DNA of 64,000 nt from Phycisphaerae bacterium (GCA_014192545.1 BJHL01000001.1:420380-484379); one strand, 5' to 3'; counted from the stretch's first letter, positions 43,947 through 53,553 are shown. The notes: generated from the sequence alone by a model not told the origin. Made by a program: numbers and translations.

Positions 43947-43974
43947 AAACCTCCGCGAGATGCGGAGGTTTTTT
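43947..43974 (+). terminator. Intrinsic terminator of the lipoprotein gene
   Basis: AAACCTCCGC (43947-43956) pairs with GCGGAGGTTT (43962-43971), followed by more T. Confidence 0.9.
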
Positions 43975-44179
43975 CGTTTCCGTCATGGTGATGCGTACGT
44001 TCGAACGCTTCACACAATTACTTCAATCCCACATGCCCCACCACACTCGCCCGCCCCAGCGGTGTGATCTCCGTCATGCGCACATCACCCAACGTGCGTT
44101 CATAAATCGTCAAATCACCCAAATGTTTTGTCGAACTCGGCACCGCTCGCTCCACGCGGTCGGTCACGAGAAAACCCAC

Positions 44180-44836
44180 TCACCGCATAATCCACCGCTG
44201 CTCAATCACCGGCAGGCTCTCCGCACCCGTCGCCTTCGTCTCGCCAAGCGGCTGGTACCGCAGCATCAGCGTCTTGCGCAGCGTCACGCGCTTGGTGCCT
44301 TTGGTTTCCGGGTCATACGCGTCAATCGTCCGCGCCTCGCCGCTAAAGCCGTTGCCGAAGACTTCGATCGCGCGCACATGCGGCGTATTGACAGGCCACA
44401 CAACCAGGCCTTCCTTGGCGTTCTCTTCGCCTTGCAGCAGCGTGCCCACGATGTTGATCTGATCTTCCAAGAACGTGTTCTCGAGCGTTTCGAGAATCTT
44501 CGCTGTCACTGCCGCGGGCACGTCGCGCCCGCTGCGCTTGAGTTCGCCCTCGTCATTAGCCATCTCGAAGCTGGGCGTAAACAGCAGATCGGTGTCGCTG
44601 CTGTTCACGACCTTGTACGTCATGTAGTAGTACAGCTTGCTCTGCCCCTGATGCTCGACGCTCGTCACGCGCAAAGGTCCGGGCGTCACCGTGAGCTGCC
44701 ACCGCCGTGGCACCGGGTCAGGCTCCGGAGCGGCAACCACCGCCGGCGTCGTGCCGCCAACCAACCCGCTGGCAAAAACGCCCAAGCCGCAGCCGACGAT
44801 AAGACCAAGCCCGATGAGCGATGCACGCGTGTTCAT
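44180..44836 (-). CDS. Hypothetical exported protein
   Basis: A 218-residue protein. ATG 44836 (GAGAGG upstream) gives a membrane anchor or signal, MNTRASLIGLGLIVGCGLGVFASGLVGG. The remainder is a beta-rich domain of no family that I recognise (KLYYYMTYKVVNSSDTDLLFTPSFEM; RKTLMLRYQPLGE). This type of domain, with a 'vvNss' strand, resembles planctomycete proteins of unknown role. It points away from the GNAT gene across an inverted repeat array. Confidence 0.72.
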   Translation of the reverse strand: MNTRASLIGLGLIVGCGLGVFASGLVGGTTPAVVAAPEPDPVPRRWQLTVTPGPLRVTSVEHQGQSKLYYYMTYKVVNSSDTDLLFTPSFEMANDEGELKRSGRDVPAAVTAKILETLENTFLEDQINIVGTLLQGEENAKEGLVVWPVNTPHVRAIEVFGNGFSGEARTIDAYDPETKGTKRVTLRKTLMLRYQPLGETKATGAESLPVIEQRWIMR

Positions 44837-44883
44837 GAATACCTCTCGACAAATAGGGACAGGTCGCAAGTCTATGGCCGCGA

Positions 44884-44992
44884 AGGTGAGCAGGTGAGCC
44901 GGTAAGCGGGTGAGCAGGTGAGCAGGTGACGTCCCCATCACCCACTCACCCCCGCACCCCATCACCTCCTCACCCCCTCACCCCACCCCTAC
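44884..44992. repeat. Inverted GGTGAGCA / TCACCCCC array
   Basis: The left part holds GGTGAGCA-like units (44884-44930) and the right part TCACCC-like units (44938-44992), roughly reverse complements. It lies between two divergent genes, so it overlaps their promoters. Confidence 0.75.
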
Positions 44993-45002
44993 CCTTCGCC
45001 CA

Positions 45003-46091
45003 TTGAGCATCGCGGTTCCCCAACCCCGCTCCCTCGAAGGCGATGGGCCTGAGAAACTTCCCCCATTGCCCCCCAACGTCCGCATTCTGCGCGGCGAGGC
45101 ATCCCTCTACCACGCCATCGCCCGCCGGCTGGTCTCACAATCCAATCCCGACATCGACGACGCCGCCCATCGGCTCGTCGACAGCGCCCCCGCCCACAAC
45201 ATTGACCTGACAAATACCTTCGCGACTATCGACAGCGACGGCCCCAACTCCACCCAGCGCGTCCGCCAGGCCTGCCTCACCGTTTTCGGCGCAGGCCGCA
45301 CCGCCATGATGTTCGTCAGCGAGCCGCTGCGCTCGGGCGACTGGGGCGGCAGCGACCTGGCCTTTGCCGAACGTGTCTACACCGTCAACGCCTGCTGCGA
45401 AATGCTTTCGCGCGAAAGGACGCCGCACGTCATCCTCGCGCAAGCCCTGCCCGATCCCGACGAGCGCTACGCCACACGCGTTTTTGAAGCCGCAGGCTTC
45501 CGCAGCGTCGGCACGCTCAAGTACATGCGTCGCTTGCCCAAGCCTCATGATCGCAAACTCAGTTTGGGTCCGGACTTGTCGCAGTACGACAAATTTCCGC
45601 AAGGCTGTCGCGTGCTGAGCCTGGCTCAAATTCCGCAAGCCGATCGCGACGACCACTGCATCCGCGCCATGGACGCCAGCTACGAAGCAACCATGGACTG
45701 CCCCGAGCTCTGCGGCTTGCGCGAAACGCGCGACATCCTCGCGAGTCACAAGAGCACCGGCACGCATGATCCCAACCTGTGGTGGATCATCTACTACAAC
45801 AACGAGCCGTTGGGTTGCGCGTTCTTCTCGCCATGCCCCGAACAGCGCACATGCGAACTTGTCTACCTTGGTTTGGGCTCGCCACTTCGTGGCAAGGGCC
45901 TCGCGCGAATGCTCCTCTCCCACGGCATTGCTGAAAGCGCGGCACGCAACAGCGTCTGGTCGATGTCTTGTGCCGTGGATGAGCGAAATGAGCCTGCTTT
46001 AAGGCTTTACGAAGCCATGCAGTTCCGCGCCTTTGCTCGCCGCCGCGCGCTTGTGCGTCCGCTGCAAGTCAAGCCGGTGGACCAGGTGTGA
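45003..46091 (+). CDS. GNAT acetyltransferase (two GNAT-like halves)
   Basis: A 362-residue protein. The C-terminal GNAT fold carries the acetyl-CoA loop LGSPLRGKGLARMLLSHGI (about 300-318) followed by VDERNEPALRLYEAMQF. The N-terminal half (about 90-175) has a second degraded GNAT pattern ending in ATRVFEAAGFRSVGTLKYMRR. TTG 45003 is the apparent start, directly after a repeat array, and has no Shine-Dalgarno. Substrate unknown. Confidence 0.78.
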   Translation: MSIAVPQPRSLEGDGPEKLPPLPPNVRILRGEASLYHAIARRLVSQSNPDIDDAAHRLVDSAPAHNIDLTNTFATIDSDGPNSTQRVRQACLTVFGAGRTAMMFVSEPLRSGDWGGSDLAFAERVYTVNACCEMLSRERTPHVILAQALPDPDERYATRVFEAAGFRSVGTLKYMRRLPKPHDRKLSLGPDLSQYDKFPQGCRVLSLAQIPQADRDDHCIRAMDASYEATMDCPELCGLRETRDILASHKSTGTHDPNLWWIIYYNNEPLGCAFFSPCPEQRTCELVYLGLGSPLRGKGLARMLLSHGIAESAARNSVWSMSCAVDERNEPALRLYEAMQFRAFARRRALVRPLQVKPVDQV

Positions 46092-46684
46092 ATGCGCAAG
46101 TGCATCGCGTCGCACGCACTACGAAAGTTGTCCACATCGCATTTCTTTTTACACACTCTTGACACATCCTTGTTGAACAACGGTGGAGAAGATTTTTACT
46201 TTCGCGCAAGTGACGCAAGCCAAAGCCTTCCCGTGTTGCTTGTTGTCAATCGTTGTCCAAAGCCGTTGCATCTTGTCGCCAGAACGTTAAAGTGTCCCCC
46301 TGCGAACACGACGACTTGCACGACGCGAGCCGGGTCCGCAGTGTTTCGATTCGGCCATGGATTCGGCCGCCCAGCAAATTGGTTTGTGCCTAGCGACGTT
46401 CGCGCAGTGTGATTTACTTGTCTCACATGCGCGAGCTTGGTTGTGCTGTCGTCCAAAACTGCTCGCTCGCGTCTTCGCGAAGCAAACAGCCAAGGCGATC
46501 TCATCGACGCGCTGAGCCAAGCTGCTTGTTGGTTGTTGAAAGGACTCTGGGCAAGGAAGTTCTCTCGTGGTGGAACGCGAGCGCGATCATTGCGCGCTCG
46601 CGTGGGTCGCAAAGCCCAACGCGACCCACTACAGACCTTGTGCGATTGGCCAGTGTCTGGCCGGATCGTGAAAGGACAGTCGCT
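46092..46684. other. Candidate replication origin upstream of dnaA
   Basis: About 590 bases before dnaA. It has DnaA-box-like nonamers TTGTCCACA (46128-46136) and TTGTCCAAA (46253-46261) and an AT-rich stretch between them (46138-46200). Position beside dnaA supports oriC, but only two boxes are clear. An open frame from 46409 is in phase with dnaA but lacks protein character. Confidence 0.35.
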
Positions 46685-48508
46685 GTGCCGATCGACAGGA
46701 TGCCTCTGCGTGCTACATCTCTGCTTGCTCCTCTCAACATCGCTCCGCCTGACCGCGCGAATGATCGCGCCGACCGACAGGCCAACACGCAGCGCGAAGA
46801 TCCAGCGACGCCCGATGCAAGGTCCGGTGTTCCCGGGCGCTCGATGCATGGCCGCATCGAGCGCAGCGAGGGAGGATTAGCTCGCAGCGAGGGAGGATTA
46901 GCTCGCAGCGAGGGAGGATTAGCTCGCAGCGAGGGAGGGCCAACGCGTAGCGAGGCTGGTTTAGCCCGCACCGACGACGCTCGCTCGCCCAGCGAAAACG
47001 GGCACTCGCGCATCGACACCTCGCCCAGTCGCGCCGAACCCACCGCCTTCGCTCGCCCCGCCGCCGAATCGCCCGACATGCAAGCCGTCCTCCGCCGCCT
47101 CAGTGACGAAGTAGGCGAAGAACAGTTCGAGCGTTACTTCCTGGGCCAAACCCGCCTCGCGATGCGCGACAACGCCGCGCTGCTCGTGACCGTCACCAGC
47201 AGCTACCTCGCGCAAATGCTCGAGCGCCGATTCGGCGAAGCCCTCCGCCGCGCAACCGGCGCGCAGTCGCTCAAGTTCGACATCGACCGCAGCGTCTTCA
47301 CGCCGCGCGGAAGCGCCGCCCCCGCGCCGATTGCAACGCAGTCATTGCAGAAGTCCCCGCGCTCGCCCATCTTCCGCGCCGCGCTCGATGACTTTCTGGT
47401 GGGCCAGAGCAATCGCCTCGCCTTCACCGCCGTCAAACGCATGGCCGAAGATGACGAGCCCGTTTCGCACGTCTTCCTCCACGGTGCCTGCGGCCTTGGC
47501 AAAACCCACTTGCTGCAAGGTGCCTGCGCACTCTTCCAGCAACGCAACCCACGCGGCGTCATTCGCTACGTCACAGGCGAGCAGTTCACCAACGAATTCA
47601 TCGCCTCCGTGCGCGCAAATCGCGTCGATCAATTCCGCAAAACCTACCGCGGCGTTGACCTGCTCTGCATCGACGACGTCCACTTCCTCAGCAACAAAGA
47701 CGCCACGCAAACCGAACTGCTCCACACCTTCGATGCTATCGGCCTCGCTGGCGCACGCGTCATCCTCGCAAGCGACGAACACCCGCGCGAGATCGCCAAA
47801 GTCTCCGACAAACTCATCAGCCGATTTCTCTCCGGCGCTGTCGTCAAGATCGACTCACCCGACCCCGCCCTGCGCCGCCAACTCATCACGCACCTGGCTC
47901 GCAAGAAAGGCCTCACCCTCGATGGCGATGCCACCGAACTGCTCGCCATCCGCAGCTCGCGCGCGGTCGGCAGCCTGGGCGGCTTCGGCGGCAGCATCCG
48001 CGAAATCGAAGGCCTGCTCAATCAGGTCGAAGCCATCTCGCGCCTCTTGCCCGATGGCGGCGTCGCTCACTCAGGCCGCGTCAGTTCCAGCGCGGTCCGC
48101 CGAGCCTTGGGCATCGATGAACCCGCCAACCAGAATTTCGCCGGCACTTCATCCATGCCGCGCCGGCCAATTCCAGTTTCGCACATTGTCGATCATGTCT
48201 GCCAAGCGCTCGCGGTCGACGCCGCCGAGTTCAGTGGCAAGGGCCGACACAAACGCGTGGTCTTCGCCCGCTCAGTCGCCGCTGTGCTCGCCCGCCAATT
48301 GACCACGCAAAGCTTCCCCGAAATCGCCCGCGCGATGGGCCGAGGCAATCACTCAACGATCATCACCGCCCAGCGCCGCCTGCAGCGCGACCTGGACAAG
48401 AATCCGCACCAAATTGTCGAATCCGACCTGGCACCGCTGCATCCGGGTCTGACGCTCAACGAACTTCTGACCACCGTCGCAACCACCATCCGCCAGTCCG
48501 CCCGGTGA
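46685..48508 (+). CDS. dnaA: Chromosomal replication initiator DnaA
   Basis: A 607-residue DnaA. GTG 46685 has AAAGGA eight bases before it. The first ~130 residues are a non-conserved extension with RSEGGLA repeats. Domain I follows (MQAVLRRLSDEVGEEQFERYF). Domain III holds Walker A GACGLGKTH, Walker B LLCIDDVHFL and sensor LISRFLSG. Domain IV holds MGRGNHSTIITAQRRL, the origin-binding helix-turn-helix signature. The ATPase starts replication. Usual bacterial DnaA has 440-470 residues; the excess is the extension in front of domain I. No dnaN is adjacent. Confidence 0.93.
   Translation: MPIDRMPLRATSLLAPLNIAPPDRANDRADRQANTQREDPATPDARSGVPGRSMHGRIERSEGGLARSEGGLARSEGGLARSEGGPTRSEAGLARTDDARSPSENGHSRIDTSPSRAEPTAFARPAAESPDMQAVLRRLSDEVGEEQFERYFLGQTRLAMRDNAALLVTVTSSYLAQMLERRFGEALRRATGAQSLKFDIDRSVFTPRGSAAPAPIATQSLQKSPRSPIFRAALDDFLVGQSNRLAFTAVKRMAEDDEPVSHVFLHGACGLGKTHLLQGACALFQQRNPRGVIRYVTGEQFTNEFIASVRANRVDQFRKTYRGVDLLCIDDVHFLSNKDATQTELLHTFDAIGLAGARVILASDEHPREIAKVSDKLISRFLSGAVVKIDSPDPALRRQLITHLARKKGLTLDGDATELLAIRSSRAVGSLGGFGGSIREIEGLLNQVEAISRLLPDGGVAHSGRVSSSAVRRALGIDEPANQNFAGTSSMPRRPIPVSHIVDHVCQALAVDAAEFSGKGRHKRVVFARSVAAVLARQLTTQSFPEIARAMGRGNHSTIITAQRRLQRDLDKNPHQIVESDLAPLHPGLTLNELLTTVATTIRQSAR
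46862..46966 (+). repeat. 21-bp tandem repeat in dnaA
   Basis: Five units of 21 bp: three exact (CGCAGCGAGGGAGGATTAGC plus T), then two diverged. In frame they encode RSEGGLA repeated, before domain I. Confidence 0.95.
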
Positions 48509-48897
48509 TTTGTTCAACCGCCCGACTGGTCCGTAGACGAACCCCCAAAACTTGCACAACCTGTCGGTACAGAAGCTTTGATAACACTCGGTTTGGTAAC
48601 AGGTTATCGGTAATTGCCAAAGTTTTCGATCTTTACGCTTGCATTAAGACGCACCCTTCGTCATACTACACCCGCTGATTTCCACCAGCCTCCCTCCTCG
48701 GGTGGCACGCCGGACCCCCCTCACAGGCGTGTCACCCACTTTCGGATTGTGTGCCAGCAACAACCAGCCACGGTTCAATGCGCTCGCGCGTGAAAATATT
48801 CACGGCGAGCGTCGTCGTATTTGGGTCAACACAATCTCTCGACCGCTGGTTTTGAAGCCGCGCTATGTGTCACATCGCATGACTGCACTTGAGCGCG
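48509..48897. other. Structured spacer between dnaA and kdsA
   Basis: Convergent 3' region of about 390 bases. An AT-richer stretch runs at 48570-48660. Two strong hairpins follow: GGTGGCACGCC (48701-48711) with GGCGTGTCACC (48726-48736), and CGCTCGC-g-CGTGAA (48781-48794) with TTCACGGCGAGCG (48799-48811). They could be terminators without T-runs, a small RNA, or part of the origin. Confidence 0.4.
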
Positions 48898-49743
48898 TCA
48901 CAGTGCCTTGCGTATCCGCGCCAACTGCTCAATCAGCCTCGGCACCATCTCCAACTCCAGCATCGTGCTCGCATCGCTCATCGCCGTCTTGGGCGACGGG
49001 TGGCACTCCAGAAAAATCGCATCTACACCCGCAGCGACCGCGGCTCGCGCCAGCAGCGGGGCTCGCTCGGGCCTGCCGCCGGTTTGGTCGCCCGCGCCGG
49101 GAAGCTGCGTGCTGTGCGTGGCATCAAAGCACACCGCTGGCGGCGTGAGTGCGATGGACTTGAGTTCCATCATGTCGCCCATGCCCAGAAAATCGTTGAC
49201 GAGTCGGCCGTAACCAAACGTCGTGCCGCGTTCGGTCAGCACGATGTTGGTGCAACCAGCTTGCACGAGTTTCTTGACAGGCTGAGCCATCTCATGCGGC
49301 GCGAGAAACTGCCCCTTCTTCACGTTCACCGCGCGGTTGTGCTGCTTGGCAGCCAAGCCAGCGGCGACCAGCAAGTCTGTCTGCCGGCACAAAAACGCCG
49401 GGATTTGCAGCAGATCAACAACCTTTGCCGCAGGCATGGCGTGCGCAGGCTCGTGAATGTCAGTCGTCGCAGGCACCGCCAGCGTCTCACGAATCTGCGC
49501 AATCCACGCTAAGCCCTGCTCAAGCCCCGGCCCGCGCGGACTGGTAATCGACGAGCGATTCGCTTTGTCGTAACTGGCCTTGAAAACATACTGCAACCCA
49601 TGCTGCCTGCACGCATCGCGCAACACGCGACCAATAGACAACCCAAGGTCCAACGACTCCAGCACGCAAGGCCCGCCGATGATGGTGAGGGGCGTGTTGG
49701 AAGCGACGGTGATGGAACCGACAGTGCAGGAACGGATGGGCAT
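48898..49743 (-). CDS. kdsA: 3-deoxy-8-phosphooctulonate synthase (KdsA)
   Basis: A 281-residue Kdo-8-phosphate synthase, joining phosphoenolpyruvate and arabinose 5-phosphate for LPS. Motifs: IIGGPCVLES (about 21-30), FKASYDKANRSS (about 54-65), TDIHEP, RQTDLLVAAG, NVKKGQFLAP (about 140-149), TERGTTFGYG and DATHSTQLPGAGDQTGG. Cys in GGPCVLE (where metal-independent enzymes have Asn) points to the metal-dependent class. Its presence supports a Gram-negative-type outer membrane. Confidence 0.95.
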   Translation of the reverse strand: MPIRSCTVGSITVASNTPLTIIGGPCVLESLDLGLSIGRVLRDACRQHGLQYVFKASYDKANRSSITSPRGPGLEQGLAWIAQIRETLAVPATTDIHEPAHAMPAAKVVDLLQIPAFLCRQTDLLVAAGLAAKQHNRAVNVKKGQFLAPHEMAQPVKKLVQAGCTNIVLTERGTTFGYGRLVNDFLGMGDMMELKSIALTPPAVCFDATHSTQLPGAGDQTGGRPERAPLLARAAVAAGVDAIFLECHPSPKTAMSDASTMLELEMVPRLIEQLARIRKAL

Positions 49744-49943
49744 GGGGAAAGATAGAGACGAAGTACGGGAGAGACGAAGTTACAGACCGATGGCGTTGGG
49801 CCTTTGCTCGGAGGGTCACACCTCCAGTGTTTTTGCTGGAGAATGAGGAGCCCCCACGCCGCAATCGCACGCATTCTTTATGACAAACTCACCAAAATGC
49901 GCATCGAAAACCGACTTGCTTTCGGTAGACTCAGGAGAATCCC

Positions 49944-51032
49944 ATGTTGACCCGTTCGTTCACCATCATCGTCGCAACAAATGTCTGTTGCATCGTCGGA
50001 CCGACAGCGTTCGCACAGTCGATCGTTCCCGATTACGACTTTTCGTTCGCTCGCATCACTCACGCGGGCAATGCGCCGTACACGGGGGGCAGCGACGGGG
50101 CGGTGCCGGTCACCGGGCGCGGGACAGTGAACTACGAGTACCGCATGAGCAAACTCGAAGTCACCACGGGACAGTGGATCGAGTTCGCAAATACCTTTCT
50201 CGGAACGGCAACGCCGCCGCCACTCTTCAACTTCACGCCTGTCTACTGGGGCGGACGCTTTGACCCCTCGTACTCAGGCCCCGGGGAGCGATACATCTCC
50301 AACCCGAGTGTACCGAACGCCGCGATGTTGCCAGTCTCGGGCATTTCGCACAACATAGCGATGCTTTACTGCAACTGGCTGCACAACGGCAAGTCGTCAG
50401 ACCCGCAGAGCCTCGTGACCGGCGCGTACGACACAAGACTGATTCCGCCCATCAACTCGCCGCAGTATCTATATCCGCCTCGCCTGCCGGGCGCAACTTT
50501 CTGGATTCCTTCGCTTGATGAATGGATCAAGGCGGCTCACTTTGATCCCAATCGCAACGGCCCGGGCCAGGCTGGGTGGTGGACCTATCGCAACATGCGC
50601 GAGACGCAGGGCATTCCCGGCCTTCCGGGTGTCGGCACGACATCCGCTGGAGCCGAAACTCCAGACATCACGCTGCCCGACTTGTGGCAGATCCCGCTGG
50701 GTGCGTACACCGATCAAGTCTCGCCGTGGGGCCTTTGGGACACCAGCGGCGGGGCATTCGAGTGGACGGATGAGATCGGAAGCCATCTCAATCCTGAAAC
50801 GAACGAGCGCCTCGCGTTCGGCCCAGCCGCCGGCTTTCCCGCCCCTCAGTTCTGGGAGCGCATTTCGTTCGCTTTTCCGGAGAACTTGGCAACCATCAAC
50901 TCGTCTACTGGCCTTCGCATTGCGTCGGCAGTTCCTTCCCCGTCGGCCCTCGTGGTTGTCTTTGTCGTAGGACTGAGCGCCTGCCAACGTCGGCGGCGTT
51001 CGCAAGGCTTGTCACTGGAGAATCAGAAATGA
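49944..51032 (+). CDS. Secreted SUMF1-like protein with PEP-CTERM-like tail, paralog
   Basis: A 362-residue exported protein with signal peptide MLTRSFTIIVATNVCCIVGPTAFAQ; AGGAG precedes ATG 49944. The SUMF1-like fold repeats the motifs of the protein at 40505: NYEYRMSKLEVTTGQWIEFANTF, MLYCNWLHNGKSS, FWIPSLDEWIKAAHFDPNR and SPWGLWDTSGGAFEWTDE. The tail is VPSPSALVVVFVVGLSA, then CQRRRR. The gene ends in an ATGA overlap with the next, dockerin-tailed gene, so the two secreted proteins are co-translated. Confidence 0.82.
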   Translation: MLTRSFTIIVATNVCCIVGPTAFAQSIVPDYDFSFARITHAGNAPYTGGSDGAVPVTGRGTVNYEYRMSKLEVTTGQWIEFANTFLGTATPPPLFNFTPVYWGGRFDPSYSGPGERYISNPSVPNAAMLPVSGISHNIAMLYCNWLHNGKSSDPQSLVTGAYDTRLIPPINSPQYLYPPRLPGATFWIPSLDEWIKAAHFDPNRNGPGQAGWWTYRNMRETQGIPGLPGVGTTSAGAETPDITLPDLWQIPLGAYTDQVSPWGLWDTSGGAFEWTDEIGSHLNPETNERLAFGPAAGFPAPQFWERISFAFPENLATINSSTGLRIASAVPSPSALVVVFVVGLSACQRRRRSQGLSLENQK

Positions 51033-52921
51033 AACGTTGTTTGAGTATCGCAATGGTTGCGTTGGCGGCCTTCAACTCGGCTCCTGCCAGCGGCCAGTCC
51101 GGTGGCGTGGATACCGGGAGCATCAGAATCAGCGAATTCAGAAGGCAGAGTCCGACCTGCACGAGTACGGTCACGGTTGCGCTGTACACCATCACGAACG
51201 GCGTTGATAGCCCGGCGATTAGCTACACTACTTCGCAATGTGCTGAGTTCGTCAGGATTGTTCCTGATCCTCTTAACCTCAACATGCCCCAGATCAATGT
51301 AAACGTGGCCAGCCCCATCCCCGCAGAGGTGACGCTGGGCAACTCGCTAAACCAAGCAGGTGGGGATCCTGCCTCCGTCGGTCACAACTTAAAGGGCATC
51401 GCCGTGAGCGGCCTCGGTCGCTTCTACGGCGGGATCAGTGGCACGCTGATCAACAACGTCGCTGCCGATCAGATATTCCGCTTCGACGCGGACGTCGCAA
51501 TCAACGGCGGGGTTTTCGCTACCAATGCAGGAAATTTCAGCATCTTCGTGGTTGATGCGGGAAGCTACGGTCCGAACGCGATCATTCAATGCAGCAACGG
51601 CCCGATCACACGCATCGCCGCAACGAGTCTACTGCGTGGCACAATCTCTGCTGGTACGAACATCAACGAAGTCACTGTGAGCGCGGGCGATCTCGCCGCG
51701 ACAAGCATCGAGGCACTGCAAGGTGCGATCGGTACCGTAAGCGCGGCTGGTAAGATCGGCTCTTCAGCAAGCCCGACGGTAATCTCTGCTAGAAATGGCA
51801 TCACACGCTTTACAGCGACGGAGATTTTCGGTAACATCACGGCAAACGCCAATGGCGGCAACGGCAACATCGCCTCGCTGGTCACAACTTCAGGCAACTT
51901 CATCGGCTCGCTCACCGCGAAGAACATTTTGGCGTCAGCCGCGCCGCGCGGCATCACTGTCGCTGGAACTTTGGATGCGAACATATAGGTCCCGGCAGGC
52001 AATATCGACGAACCCATTACCATCGGCGGCGGCTTTGCCAGCGGACGCACCATCAGCGTCGCTGCCAATGGCCTCAAAGACCGCGTCATCATCAACAACG
52101 TCAACCAATCCGGCAACACGTGGGCTGGTACTGTCACAGTCGGTGGTCAGAACTTGAGCGCCCCTAATTACGCGATTGCCAACGCCACGCTGGGTAACGG
52201 CTCGGTGGGCCGCGTGCCGTTCAACGTCCACGATGCTTCCAGCAGCCCGATCAATAACTTGTCCGAGGCACCCAACAACAACTCCATTACATACACCGAC
52301 ATGATGGGCATTACGCAAACCCCGCCACGCTCGATTGTGTTGGAGTTTGACGGCCCCATCGAATTCACTGCTGGCTCGCCGCCTGTGAAGGTGACACTCT
52401 TGGGCACAACCTGTTCGTCGCCGCCTGATTTCTCAGGCAGCTTTGTGTACAGCATTGACACGGGAGTGAACGATACCGGTCGACGACTCACCCTGACTCG
52501 CGATCCTAACGCACCGTTTCCTGACAACGTGATTGTGCCAGGCGACTACAAGATCGAACGGTTGGCGAGTGGCGGCCTTCGGTGCAAGGGTGTGCAGGGC
52601 ACACCAGTTGTCGCCGCATTTGACTATCGCTTTACTGTCTATTCAGACTGCAACGGCGACGGAACGCCATTTAACGGGACCACCCTTGAGGATAACTGCG
52701 GTGCGAACGGCGCGTGCGACACAATCGACTTCAATCGCAATGGCGCGTATCCCGAAAATCAGGACACGATCGACTTCATGAATGTGCTGTCGGGCGGTCC
52801 TTGCCCTTATCCGGGCGTTTGCGACATCGACTTCAATAACAACGGCGTATTTCCCGAGGACGCGGATGTCATCGCATATTACGGCGTGCTGGCGGGCGAC
52901 TGCATGCAATGCTGGCCGTGA
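51029..52921 (+). pseudogene. Dockerin-tailed secreted protein gene interrupted by an amber codon
   Basis: A frame of 630 codons, open except for one TAG at 51986-51988. The first part starts with a signal peptide (MKRCLSIAMVALAAFNSAPASG; GGAG upstream) and has beta-helix-like repeats (ITRIAATSLLRGTISAG; ITRFTATEIFGNITA). After the TAG the same frame continues as VPAGNIDEPITIGGGF and ends in two EF-hand-like units (CDTIDFNRNGAYPENQD; CDIDFNNNGVFPEDADV). A CAG-to-TAG change in a Gln codon explains it best. As it stands the tail would be lost; sequencing error or readthrough are alternatives. Confidence 0.8.
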
Positions 52922-52949
52922 GCGATAGTTATTCGCGAAGTTACACACA

Positions 52950-52977
52950 ACCACCGGGACTCCCCGGTGGTTTTTTT
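52950..52977 (+). terminator. Intrinsic terminator
   Basis: ACCACCGGG (52950-52958) pairs with CCCGGTGGT (52963-52971), followed by TTTTTT. It ends the SUMF1-like/dockerin operon. Confidence 0.9.
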
Positions 52978-53064
52978 ATTGTGAGATTCAATATGCTCAG
53001 CCGACGTCGATCAGGTTGCGCTGTACGTCATCGTCTCCACGATCCTTTCAGCACGTCCCGTGCC

Positions 53065-53553
53065 TCACCCCACCGCCACCCCATTGCGCACCCGCAGCGT
53101 CCCATGCACCGTGATGTCCTGCGTCGCTCGCGCATCGCACAGCGGCTTGTTCAGGCTGTTGGGCTGGTCAATTAAGTTCTTGAGCGTCACGCCGTCAAAC
53201 ATCTTGATGACGGCCGCCGCGGCGTTGTCCATGCTGCGGTGCAAGGGGCATAGATTCGGGCCGTGATTGGGCAGGCCCAGCGGGCACGTGGTGATGCGTT
53301 GCAGCGTGCCGACGGTGTTGACGATTTCGAGCAGCGTAATGCTGTCGGCAGGCCGCGCCAGGCGATAGCCGCCGCCCACGCCGCGTCGACCCGTGATCAT
53401 GTTCGCCGCCGCGAGTTGTTGCAGCACTTTCGCGAGGTAGTTCGTGGGCACCTTAGTCATAGCGGCCAGCGTGGTGGTCGGCACGAGCTGGTCAGGAGCC
53501 AAGGCGAGGCACGACATGGCGCGAAGGGCATATTCGGTGGTTTGCGAAAACAT
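53065..53553 (-). CDS. Rrf2-family transcriptional regulator
   Basis: A 162-residue winged-helix regulator: MFSQTTEYALRAMSCLAL at the start, VPTNYLAKVLQQLAAANMI as recognition region and RGVGGGYRLARPADSITLLEI as wing. Two Cys (TCPLG, LCPLHR, about 93-108) and a later Cys (PLCDARA) may bind an iron-sulfur cluster or sense redox/NO, as in IscR, NsrR or RirA. GGAG precedes ATG 53553. It lies upstream-unconnected but on the same strand as the metal ATPase, so control of metal homeostasis is possible. Confidence 0.88.
   Translation of the reverse strand: MFSQTTEYALRAMSCLALAPDQLVPTTTLAAMTKVPTNYLAKVLQQLAAANMITGRRGVGGGYRLARPADSITLLEIVNTVGTLQRITTCPLGLPNHGPNLCPLHRSMDNAAAAVIKMFDGVTLKNLIDQPNSLNKPLCDARATQDITVHGTLRVRNGVAVG

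Noticed and set aside
46409..46684. N-terminal extension of DnaA from 46409
   Set aside because: The residues are not protein-like and the GTG at 46685 has a good Shine-Dalgarno.
46862..46966. CRISPR array
   Set aside because: The 21-bp units are contiguous without spacers and lie in the dnaA frame.
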